A program made the translations under genes and the position numbers. Below the pieces are notes generated by a model. That model was given only the letters and a program-made list of their open reading frames with translations, made no database searches and was not told the DNA's origin. Below, one piece after another: positions 1 to 6,196 of a DNA stretch of 16,955 bases. Every line of letters starts with the position of its first letter. The stretch's first letter is position 1. Source of the DNA: QHWK01 sp035315685 (lineage in GTDB: Bacteria > Acidobacteriota > Vicinamibacteria > Vicinamibacterales > CAVVIG01); assembly GCA_035315685.1 (NCBI GenBank), contig DATFXR010000262.1, forward strand, positions 1 through 16,955. Direction: 5' to 3'.

Positions 1-1718
1 TGGCCGCGCACCCGTCGGTCTTCCAGATCCACTACGACCGTCCGATCGGAGCGCACAACTACCGCACATCGATTACGGTCGGTGCGCGCACCGTGCAGAA
101 CTACATGGGGCTGACCGGCACCGGCATCGGCATCGCGATCATCGATTCCGGTATCACCGCGTGGCACGACGATCTCACCAACCGGACGTCGAAGCTGTTT
201 CCGTACGGCAACCAGCGCGTCGCGAAGTTCGTGGACTTCGTCAACGGCCGCTCGATGCCGTATGACGACAACGGCCACGGCAGCCACGTGGCCGGCATCA
301 TCGCTGGCAACGGCTATGACTCCTACGGCGAGAAGACCGGCATCGCGCCCGATGCCAACATCGTGTCGCTCAAGGTTCTCGATCAGGATGGCAAGGGCAC
401 GATCAGCAACATCATCGCGGCGCTGAACTGGATCGTCACCAACGGCGCCGCTTACAACATCCGCGTCGTCAACATGTCGGTGGGCGCCGGCGTCTACGAA
501 TCCTACTGGACCGACCCGCTCACGCTCGCGACCAAGAAGCTGACCGACAGAGGCATCGTGGTGGTCGCCGCGGCCGGCAACCTCGGAAAGAACGGCGACG
601 GCCACCTGCAGTACGGCGGCATCACCGCGCCGGGCAATGCACCGTGGGTGCTGACCGTCGGCGCGTCGACGACCAACGGAACGCTCACCCGCAACGACGA
701 CGAGATGGCCGCGTTCAGTTCCTCGGGTCCGAGCTACATCGACTTCGAGGCGAAACCCGATCTCGTGGCGCCTGGTGTGGGTACCGTCTCGCTGGCGGTG
801 CCGGGCAGCACGTTCTACTCGCTCAAGTCCCAGTATCTGCTCAACGGTCTTCGCCTGCTCGGCTCGAAGCCGTATCTCGCGCTGAGCGGCACGAGCATGG
901 CGGCGCCGGTCGTCAGCGGATCCGTCGCGCTGATGCTGCAGGCGAATCCGAAGCTCACGCCGAATCTCGTGAAGGCGATCCTGCAGTACACCGCTCAGCA
1001 GTATCCGGGGTACTCGCCGCTGCGACAGGGCGCCGGCTTCCTGAACACGCTCGGCGCGGTCCGCCTCGCGCAGTACTACGTGAACCCGCGGCCTGGCGAC
1101 CGCGTGCCGACGCAGTCGGTCTGGAGCCGCCAGATCCTCTGGGGCAGCCACCGGGTGATCGGCGGAATCATGAAGCCGTCGGGCAACGCGTGGTCGAACA
1201 CGGTGGTCTGGGGCAGCGCGAAGACGATGGCGGACGTCGGTGACAACATCGTGTGGGGTTCGATGGCGCTCGACGGCGACAACATCGTCTGGGGCAGCGC
1301 CGACTCGGGCGACAACATCGTCTGGGGCACGTCGTCGTCGGGCGACACTGTTGTCTGGGGCAGCGACGCCGGCGACAACATTGTCTGGGGCACCGACTGC
1401 GGCGGCGCCGACTGTGACAACACGGTGTGGGGCAGCAGCGATGGCGACAATATCGTGTGGGGCACCTGCGAGGCCGGCGACAACATCGTCTGGGGTTCAG
1501 CGCTGGGCGACAACATCGTGTGGGGCACGTCGGCCGACGCGGACGTGACGTGGGGGTCTTCGGACAACGACGAAGCCCAGGTGTTCACTGACGACGCGTC
1601 CGAACCGTTGCCGGACGTGCAGCTCGAATTCGGCGACACGGTTCCTCTGGTTCCTGCGGTCACCGTCAACCCGGTTACCCCTGTGGTCGGATCCCTGGGT
1701 TCGATCGGAGGCTTCTAA
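1..1718 (+). CDS. S8 (subtilisin-like) serine peptidase with C-terminal W-G repeat tail, 5' end outside window
   Basis: Secreted-type subtilase, probably a protein-degrading or self-maturing exported peptidase. The frame is open from position 3, so the gene starts upstream. The first 30 codons (AAHPSVFQIHYDRP onward) look like the end of an inhibitor-I9-like propeptide joined to the catalytic domain. The triad is visible: Asp in AIIDSG (codon at 144), His in NGHGSHVAG (276) and Ser in SGTSMAAP (894); AAAGN supplies the oxyanion Asn. The catalytic domain ends near position 1080. A tail with 12 Trp-Gly units follows, then an acidic, proline- and valine-rich end (about 1560-1715) ending GSIGGF. 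The GTG at 93 and the ATG at 105 are internal and should not be taken as the start. The stop overlaps the next ATG by one base. The fold and activity class are secure; the substrate is unknown. Confidence 0.95.
   Translation, partial: AAHPSVFQIHYDRPIGAHNYRTSITVGARTVQNYMGLTGTGIGIAIIDSGITAWHDDLTNRTSKLFPYGNQRVAKFVDFVNGRSMPYDDNGHGSHVAGIIAGNGYDSYGEKTGIAPDANIVSLKVLDQDGKGTISNIIAALNWIVTNGAAYNIRVVNMSVGAGVYESYWTDPLTLATKKLTDRGIVVVAAAGNLGKNGDGHLQYGGITAPGNAPWVLTVGASTTNGTLTRNDDEMAAFSSSGPSYIDFEAKPDLVAPGVGTVSLAVPGSTFYSLKSQYLLNGLRLLGSKPYLALSGTSMAAPVVSGSVALMLQANPKLTPNLVKAILQYTAQQYPGYSPLRQGAGFLNTLGAVRLAQYYVNPRPGDRVPTQSVWSRQILWGSHRVIGGIMKPSGNAWSNTVVWGSAKTMADVGDNIVWGSMALDGDNIVWGSADSGDNIVWGTSSSGDTVVWGSDAGDNIVWGTDCGGADCDNTVWGSSDGDNIVWGTCEAGDNIVWGSALGDNIVWGTSADADVTWGSSDNDEAQVFTDDASEPLPDVQLEFGDTVPLVPAVTVNPVTPVVGSLGSIGGF
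1131..1556 (+). repeat. In-frame tandem GDNIVWG-type peptide repeats in the subtilase tail
   Basis: Twelve Trp-Gly units are encoded here, with Trp codons at 1140, 1209, 1254, 1290, 1323, 1356, 1386, 1428, 1458, 1491, 1521 and 1551. The core unit is GDNIVWG followed by S or T and 2-6 variable residues. From the third unit the period is mostly 10-12 residues, with one 14-residue unit containing the Cys pair DCGGADC. The first two units are degenerate (ILWGS, TVVWGS). Codons differ between units (atc/att, gtc/gtg, ggc/ggt), so the peptide rather than the DNA appears to be conserved. A regularly spaced Trp ladder suggests a beta-solenoid or surface-binding tail; that is inference. Confidence 0.9.
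1707..1711 (+). promoter_or_regulatory. Ribosome binding site GGAGG for the acetyltransferase gene
   Basis: GGAGG lies inside the last codons of the peptidase gene, six bases before ATG 1718, which overlaps the TAA stop (TAATG). It fixes the acetyltransferase start and indicates translational coupling of the two genes. Confidence 0.8.
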
Positions 1719-2395
1719 TGGAGAACATGCCGTACCAATCCGAACTCGACGTTCAGCCGACGCTCGCGCACGCGACGTTCGTTGAACCGACCGGAGAGGT
1801 CAGCACCGATTGGCGCATGGGACTGCCGGTGCTCACCGGCGCTCAGGTGGTCCTCAGGGAGCTCCGCTCGACGGATGCGCCGTCGCTGTTCGCGCTGTTG
1901 ACGACCGAAGAGGTCGCGCGCTTCATCTCGCCGCCGCCGACGACCGTCGACGGCTTCGAGAAGTTCATCGCCTGGGCGCAGCGTCAGCGCCGCGCCGGTT
2001 CTTACGCGTGCTTCGCGGTGACGCTCGTGAACGACGACACCGCGATCGGGATCTTCCAGCTTCGCGAGCTGGAGCCGGGCTTCGGCACGGCCGAGTGGGG
2101 GTTTGCGATCGGGTCACCGTACTGGGGCACCGGGATTTTTCAGGATGGAGCTGAGCTGCTGGTGAGCTTCGCGTTCGAACGGGTCGGCGTTCATCGCCTC
2201 GAGGCGAGGGCGGCGGTGCGGAACGGACGCGGGAACGGCGCGCTGCGGAAGATCGGCGCGGTTCAGGAAGGGCTGCTCCGCAAGTCGTTCCTGAAGAACG
2301 GCGAGTATCTCGATCAGATGTTGTGGACGATTCTCGACGAGGACTGGCAGGCCAGGGGCGGCTGGGTCTCGCAGGAGGGCATGACTATTCATTAA
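1718..2395 (+). CDS. GNAT-family N-acetyltransferase (RimJ/RimL type)
   Basis: 225-residue cytoplasmic acetyltransferase that should transfer acetyl from acetyl-CoA to an amine, either a protein N-terminus or a small molecule. After about 34 variable residues comes the RimJ/RimL-like start (LTGAQVVLRELRSTDAPSLF), then the beta-strand block ACFAVTLVNDDTAIGIFQL, the acceptor-side motif EWGFAIG (Trp near residue 127) and the acetyl-CoA loop YWGTGIFQDGAELL (residues 135-148), then VHRLEARAAVRNGRGNGALRKIGAVQEG. These order as in Acetyltransf_3 proteins. It starts on an ATG overlapping the peptidase stop with a good GGAGG, so both are made from one message. ATG 1727 is a possible second start but fits the ribosome site less well. 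No signal peptide, so it acts inside the cell while the peptidase is presumably exported. Substrate unknown. Confidence 0.93.
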   Translation: MENMPYQSELDVQPTLAHATFVEPTGEVSTDWRMGLPVLTGAQVVLRELRSTDAPSLFALLTTEEVARFISPPPTTVDGFEKFIAWAQRQRRAGSYACFAVTLVNDDTAIGIFQLRELEPGFGTAEWGFAIGSPYWGTGIFQDGAELLVSFAFERVGVHRLEARAAVRNGRGNGALRKIGAVQEGLLRKSFLKNGEYLDQMLWTILDEDWQARGGWVSQEGMTIH

Positions 2396-2431
2396 CCCCA
2401 CACCCACATACGGCAACAGACATGGCAGGCA

Positions 2432-2473
2432 GGGGCAGGACGGCCGTCACGGCCTTTCCTGCCTTTTGCTTTT
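2432..2473 (+). terminator. Rho-independent terminator after the peptidase-acetyltransferase pair
   Basis: Two nested perfect stems are present: GGCAGGA (2434-2440) pairs with TCCTGCC (2457-2463), and inside it GGCCG (2442-2446) pairs with CGGCC (2450-2454) around a TCA loop. The hairpin is followed by TTTTGCTTTT (2464-2473). It sits 36 bases after the acetyltransferase stop. Confidence 0.88.
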
Positions 2474-2476
2474 GAG

Positions 2477-2584
2477 AGGGAAAGCAACCGCAGAGATCGC
2501 AGAGATCGCGGAGAATTCTTTTTTCTCCGGCTGATTCCGAGCAATGGTTCTGAGGTCTCTGCGCGCTCTGCGGTGGCTTTCTCC
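2477..2584. repeat. Imperfect inverted-repeat element with CGCAGAGAT units
   Basis: The left arm 2477-2505 and the reverse complement of the right arm 2556-2584 match at 24 of 29 positions. The left arm carries two exact 9-bp units CGCAGAGAT (2489-2497, 2498-2506) and a third degenerate unit (2507-2515). An inner hairpin CGGAGAA (2509-2515) / TTCTCCG (2523-2529) is also present. It fills the gap between the terminator and the next gene, has no coding potential, and resembles a REP- or MITE-like dispersed element. Whether it recurs in the genome cannot be seen here. Confidence 0.7.
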
Positions 2585-2585
2585 G

Positions 2586-2594
2586 TGCTAGGAT
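2586..2594 (+). promoter_or_regulatory. Extended -10 promoter element (TGCTAGGAT) for the 2602 gene
   Basis: TG-C-TAGGAT is an extended -10 box with its 3' end only seven bases before the ATG at 2602. Transcription would begin at or next to the start codon, so the message may be leaderless, which agrees with the lack of a ribosome binding site. No good -35 is seen; that region is the right arm of the inverted repeat. Confidence 0.5.
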
Positions 2595-2601
2595 TCGCGC
2601 G

Positions 2602-3096
2602 ATGGACGTCTTCGCGTTGCTGCTGCTCGCCACGGGACTTGCCTTCGCGACGCCCGATGGCTGGAAATCATCGTCGCCGACCTCGTCTATGCGCGTCGCG
2701 GAATTCACGCTGCCGCGCGCCGCCGGCGACGGCGAAGACGGGGTGCTGATCGTGTATTACTTTGGCGGAAGCGGCGGAAGCGTCGACGCCAACATGCAGC
2801 GCTGGATTGGCCAGATGCAGCAGGCCGATGGCAAGCCGTCGAGCGCGGTCGCGAAGAAGGAATCGCGGCAGGTGAACGGGCTGACGGTCTCGCTGGTCGA
2901 CGTCAGCGGCACCTACACGGCGGAAATGTCGCCAGGCTCCACCACCCATGTCAACAAGCCGCGGTTCCGCATGCGCGCCGGCGTGGTTGAGACGTCGAAG
3001 GGACCGTACTTCATCAAGCTGACCGGACCGGCGCAGACGATCGCGAAGTGGGACGCCGCGTTCAACCAGTTCGTCAACAGCTTCAGATTCCAATGA
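2602..3096 (+). CDS. Small exported protein of unknown function
   Basis: 164 residues. Residues 1-16 (MDVFALLLLATGLAFA) form a short signal peptide with a likely cut after AFA. The mature part starts PDGWKSSSPTSSMRVAEFTLP, contains a Gly/Ser stretch (FGGSGGSVD) and Trp-containing segments, and ends KGPYFIKLTGPAQTIAKWDAAFNQFVNSFRF. That last block resembles the closing strand and helix of secreted proteins that planctomycete and acidobacterial genomes carry as hypothetical, sometimes with a PsbP/Mog1-like fold; I cannot name the family firmly. The product is periplasmic or extracellular. No ribosome binding site precedes the ATG; the -10 box is seven bases away. Its TGA overlaps the ATG of the hydrolase gene in an ATGA motif, so the two are co-translated. 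Confidence 0.85.
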   Translation: MDVFALLLLATGLAFATPDGWKSSSPTSSMRVAEFTLPRAAGDGEDGVLIVYYFGGSGGSVDANMQRWIGQMQQADGKPSSAVAKKESRQVNGLTVSLVDVSGTYTAEMSPGSTTHVNKPRFRMRAGVVETSKGPYFIKLTGPAQTIAKWDAAFNQFVNSFRFQ

Positions 3097-5021
3097 AACG
3101 GCTGCTCCAACTCCTCACTGCGTTGGCGCTGATCCCGTGCGGCGCTGCGCGTGCGGAGGTCACGCGGGTCGACATCTCGAAACGCGTCGACGTCGGGACC
3201 TCCGGCTACGAGAAGATCGTCGGGACCATTCACTTCGCCGTCGACCCGAAGGCGCCGCGCAATCGTGTCGTCGTCGATCTCGACAAGGCGCCGCTCAACG
3301 CTGCGGGTCTGGTCGAGTTCTCATCAGATCTCTACCTCCTCCGGCCGAAGGCGACGCCGGGAAACGGAGTCGCCCTCGTCGACGTCCTGAACCGCGGTAA
3401 CAAGATGGTGCTGAACGGATTCAACCGCGGCGGCTCGCCGGATCCGGCCACGGAAAACGATCTCGGCGATCGATTTCTGATGCGCTTCGGCTACACGATC
3501 GCGTGGGTCGGCTGGGAATTCGACGTCGCCGAGCGGCCCGCTGCGATGCGGGTGCACGTTCCGGTTGCGACCGACCGCGGCACGCCGATCACCGGCATGG
3601 TGCAGGCGACCTTCACGCCGAACAGCGACACGAAAGAAACGACGGTCACCGATCTCGCGTTCTACGATGCAATCGATTCGGGCGGCGCCGACGGTCAGTT
3701 GACCGTGCGGTCCTCGTATCTGGGTGGAAACGCCGAGACCATCCCGAGAGATCGGTGGCGGGTCTCCGGCCACACCGTGACGCTCGACAGCGGCTTCGTG
3801 CCCGGAAAGACCTACCAGGTGCGTTACCGCGCCGCGAATCCACGCGTGGCCGGCCTCGGATTCGTTGCCATCCGCGACACCACTGCCTGGCTCAAGCATC
3901 AGCCCGACGCGCCGGCGACGGTGCGCTACGCCTACGGCTTCGGCTCGTCGCAGAGTGGCCGGTTCCTGCGCAGCTTTCTCTACGAAGGCTTCAACACCGA
4001 CGAGCGCGAACGGCCGGTGTTCGACGCGGTGATCGCGCACATCGCCGGCGCCGCGAGGCTCGACCTGAACGCCCGGTGGTCGAAGCCGACCGGGCTTGCC
4101 GTCCACAGCGCCACGTCATTCCCGTTTGCCGACGCCAGCCTGCGCGATCCGGTCAGCGGCGCGCAGGAGGGCGCGCTCGACAACCCGCGCACGTCCGGAC
4201 ACGCCCCGAAGGTGTTCTACACGAACACGCCGGTCGAGTACTGGGGCACCGGCCGCGCAGCCGCGCTGATTCATACGACTCCGGACGGCACCTCCGACCT
4301 CACGCTGCCCGACAACGTCCGCATCTATTTCATCGCCGGAACGCAGCACTCGCCGAGCCGCTTTCCTCCGTCCGTGAACAACGGCCAGCAGCAGGACAAC
4401 CCGGTGGACTACTGGTGGACGATGCGGGCGCTGCTGCTCGCGATGAACAAGTGGGTGAAGGACGGAACGCCGCCGCCGGCGAGCCGGTATCCGCGGCTGA
4501 AGGACGGCACGCTCACGGCTGCTTCATCGCTCGCGTGGCCCGCCGTCCCGAACGTCGCGTCGCCGCGATCGCTCGACGCCGGTCCGCGCGCGCCGAACGC
4601 GTTCATTGCCAACGACGCCGGCGCCGGCGCACCGCTGCCGTTGCTCGTGCCGCAGGTCGATGCGGATGGCAACGACCGCGCGGGGATCCGCCTGCCCGAC
4701 GTCGCGGTGCCGGTTGCGACATACACCGGATGGAACTTCCGCAAGGCGGAGATTGGCGCGCCCGGCGAGCTCGTCTCGCTGCTCGGCTCGTCGATTCCGT
4801 TCATGCCGACCAAGGCCGCGCGCGATGCCGCCGGCGACCCGCGGCGTTCGATCGAAGAACGCTACTCGTCGAAGGAAAGCTATCTGAAACAGGTCGAGCA
4901 GACGGCCGACGCTCTGGTCAAAGCCGGCTATCTGCTCGTCGACGACGAGCCGAGGATTCTTCAGCGCGCGGAAGACACGTGGGACGTGATGGTCCCGGCG
5001 CGATCGCCGCAGCAACGGTAG
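3093..5021 (+). CDS. Exported alpha/beta-hydrolase domain protein (Abhydrolase_10 type)
   Basis: 642-residue exported hydrolase. Start chosen at ATG 3093 (ATGA overlap with the previous stop), because it gives a classic signal peptide MKRLLQLLTALALIPCGAARA; the upstream in-frame ATG at 3048 would add 15 charged residues in front of it. The mature protein has a beta-rich N-terminal half (residues about 22-270), then the nucleophile elbow YGFGSSQSGRFLR with likely catalytic Ser at residue 286 in a GxSxSG setting, a probable catalytic His in AGTQHSP (residue 419), and a conserved-looking MRALLLAMNKWVKDGTPPPASRYPRL segment. This order and length fit the Abhydrolase_10 family. The reaction is presumably hydrolysis of an ester or amide outside the cytoplasm; the substrate is unknown. 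No ribosome site is seen, so coupling to the upstream gene is likely. Confidence 0.9.
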   Translation: MKRLLQLLTALALIPCGAARAEVTRVDISKRVDVGTSGYEKIVGTIHFAVDPKAPRNRVVVDLDKAPLNAAGLVEFSSDLYLLRPKATPGNGVALVDVLNRGNKMVLNGFNRGGSPDPATENDLGDRFLMRFGYTIAWVGWEFDVAERPAAMRVHVPVATDRGTPITGMVQATFTPNSDTKETTVTDLAFYDAIDSGGADGQLTVRSSYLGGNAETIPRDRWRVSGHTVTLDSGFVPGKTYQVRYRAANPRVAGLGFVAIRDTTAWLKHQPDAPATVRYAYGFGSSQSGRFLRSFLYEGFNTDERERPVFDAVIAHIAGAARLDLNARWSKPTGLAVHSATSFPFADASLRDPVSGAQEGALDNPRTSGHAPKVFYTNTPVEYWGTGRAAALIHTTPDGTSDLTLPDNVRIYFIAGTQHSPSRFPPSVNNGQQQDNPVDYWWTMRALLLAMNKWVKDGTPPPASRYPRLKDGTLTAASSLAWPAVPNVASPRSLDAGPRAPNAFIANDAGAGAPLPLLVPQVDADGNDRAGIRLPDVAVPVATYTGWNFRKAEIGAPGELVSLLGSSIPFMPTKAARDAAGDPRRSIEERYSSKESYLKQVEQTADALVKAGYLLVDDEPRILQRAEDTWDVMVPARSPQQR

Positions 5022-5085
5022 TGCAGCCGGGAGCGGCGACCGGCAACAGTCGGCCGCCGCCTTCGCGCTACGAAGACGAGCGTAA

Positions 5086-5634
5086 TTACTGCGCGATCGC
5101 CTGCGCCGACACGCTGATCTTCACCTCGTCTCCGACGAGGAACCCGCCGGTCTCGAGCGCAGCATTCCACAGCAAGCCGAAGTCCTTGCGATTGATGGTG
5201 AGCTCGGTTTCGAAGCCGACGCGCGTGTTGCCCCAGGGATCCTTCGCCTCGCCGAGATGGGTCACCGGCAGTGTCACAGTCTTCGCGACGCCGCGGATCG
5301 TCAACGTGCCCTCGACGTCGAAGCGGTCCTCGCTCTTCTTCGTCACGTGCGAGCTGACAAAGGTGATCGTCGGATGTTTGTCGACAGCGAAGAAGTCGTC
5401 CGAGCGCAGATGCTGATCGCGATCGTCGGCGTTCGTGTCGACGCTGCCGGCGTCGATGGTGAACGTGATCGACGAGGCCTGCGGCATCGCAGGATCGAAG
5501 ACGACCGTGCCGGAGAAATCGGCGAAGCGGCCGCGAACCCTGGTGACGAGGTGCCGAACCTGGAAGTTGACTTCCGAGTGCGCCTTGTCGATCGTGAACG
5601 TGCGGAGGCCGGAGGCGGTAGTGGCTGCAGTCAT
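5086..5634 (-). CDS. YceI-family lipid-binding protein
   Basis: 182 residues. YceI proteins form a lipocalin-like beta-barrel that binds isoprenoid or other long hydrophobic chains. The family signature is at the start (FTIDKAHSEVNFQVRHLVTRVRGRFADFSG), followed by ITFTIDAGSVDTNADDRDQHLRSDDFF, HPTITFVSS, VEGTLTIRGVAKTVTLPV and FGLLWNAALETGGFLVGDEVKI, covering the whole domain. Start set at ATG 5634: the ribosome site GAGG (5644-5641) stands six bases upstream, while the TTG at 5646 would lie on that site. There is no signal peptide, unlike E. coli YceI, so this copy is probably cytoplasmic. It lies 48 bases downstream of the marR-like gene on the same strand and is likely controlled by it. Confidence 0.95.
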   Translation of the reverse strand: MTAATTASGLRTFTIDKAHSEVNFQVRHLVTRVRGRFADFSGTVVFDPAMPQASSITFTIDAGSVDTNADDRDQHLRSDDFFAVDKHPTITFVSSHVTKKSEDRFDVEGTLTIRGVAKTVTLPVTHLGEAKDPWGNTRVGFETELTINRKDFGLLWNAALETGGFLVGDEVKISVSAQAIAQ

Positions 5635-5682
5635 TCGATACCTCAATAGTGAATAGGTGAACGAACGGATTCAAAAAAAAGC

Positions 5683-6108
5683 CTACTCGTGTGCGGCGCG
5701 CATCGCGCCGAGCAACCTCGTGACCGCGACCCGATCCTTCGGACGCAGACCCTTCAGTGTCTCCTCGTGGATGCGCGCAATCGGGCGGTCCATCTTCTGG
5801 AGCAGCGCCAGCCCTCTCGGCGTGATCCAGCAGAGATGCTGCCGTCGATCCTTCGGGCAGCGCTGCCGCCGTATCAGCTCCTTCTTCTCGAGCCGATCGA
5901 GCAGCCGCGTGATGCCGGGCGTCTCCTCGACCATGCGGCCGGCGACCTCGAGCGTCGGCAGCCCGTCCGCGCCGCCGCCGCGCAGAATCCGCAGCACGTT
6001 GAACTGCTGCAGCGTCAACCCGTGCGGCTCGACCACGGCGTTCATGTGCCGGCGGGCGAGGTCGGCGGCGCGCATCAGCGTGGCGACCGTCTCCGACGCA
6101 TTCGACAC
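5683..6108 (-). CDS. MarR-family transcriptional regulator
   Basis: Dimeric winged-helix regulator, usually a repressor released by phenolic, oxidant or other small-molecule signals. The N-terminal dimerisation helix (ETVATLMRAADLARRHMNAVVEPHGLTLQQFNVLRILR) leads into the helix-turn-helix (LPTLEVAGRMVEETPGITRLLDRLEKKELI), the wing (RRQRCPKDRRQHLCWITPRG) and the C-terminal helix. I place the start at GTG 6108 (141 residues), because the longer frame from TTG 6144 would run through the palindromic operator. No ribosome site precedes either start, and a -10-like TGTAAT (6123-6118) would put the transcript start almost on GTG 6108. Transcribed away from the reductase gene and towards yceI. A run of eight T follows the stop on this strand (5680-5673), without a convincing stem. 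The exact start is uncertain; the family is not. Confidence 0.92.
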   Translation of the reverse strand: MSNASETVATLMRAADLARRHMNAVVEPHGLTLQQFNVLRILRGGGADGLPTLEVAGRMVEETPGITRLLDRLEKKELIRRQRCPKDRRQHLCWITPRGLALLQKMDRPIARIHEETLKGLRPKDRVAVTRLLGAMRAAHE

Positions 6109-6111
6109 GCC

Positions 6112-6150
6112 ATTTACATTACATATCAATAGTTGACATGTCAAGTAAAT
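6112..6150. promoter_or_regulatory. Probable MarR operator and divergent promoter region
   Basis: A perfect 12-bp palindrome TTGACATGTCAA lies at 6133-6144. A second degenerate copy, TTACATATCAA, lies at 6119-6129, and the outer hexamers ATTTAC (6112-6117) and GTAAAT (6145-6150) are also inverted. This AT-rich island sits in the gap between marR and the divergent reductase gene. Because of its symmetry the palindrome presents TTGACA, a perfect -35 hexamer, on both strands. A dimer bound here could therefore block both promoters. Size and symmetry suit MarR-family sites; assigning it to this regulator is inference from position. Confidence 0.7.
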
Positions 6151-6181
6151 CGTTCGTTCGGCTGATCAGCCAGCCTTGCGC

Positions 6182-6187
6182 TAGGAT
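6182..6187 (+). promoter_or_regulatory. -10-like TAGGAT close to the reductase start
   Basis: TAGGAT ends nine bases before ATG 6197, the same hexamer as before the 2602 gene. It may be a -10 box giving a leaderless or nearly leaderless message. The AGGA inside it (6183-6186) could instead act as a ribosome site ten bases from the ATG; the sequence does not decide. Confidence 0.35.
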
Positions 6188-6196
6188 CAGCGGCCT

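Noticed and set aside
1239..1540. Short direct DNA repeats that could suggest a CRISPR array
   Set aside because: The repeats keep the reading frame, encode a constant peptide and have unequal 6-25-base separations; they are protein repeats.
1076..1669. Minus-strand frame with PQTMLSP repeats
   Set aside because: It is the reverse-strand image of the GDNIVWG repeats in the peptidase gene.
5022..5085. Possible bidirectional terminator between the hydrolase and yceI genes
   Set aside because: Only weak, interrupted stems (for example CTTCG 5061-5065 / CGAAG 5071-5075) and no T-run; not supported well enough to call.
3503..5416. Long plus-strand open frame (637 codons) across the hydrolase and yceI genes
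   Set aside because: Arg-rich out-of-frame reading that runs through a convergent gene end; the hydrolase frame has a signal peptide and catalytic motifs instead.
5673..5680. Run of eight T on the minus strand just after the marR stop, as a terminator
   Set aside because: No stable stem precedes it, and yceI follows closely on the same strand, so a strong terminator here is unlikely.
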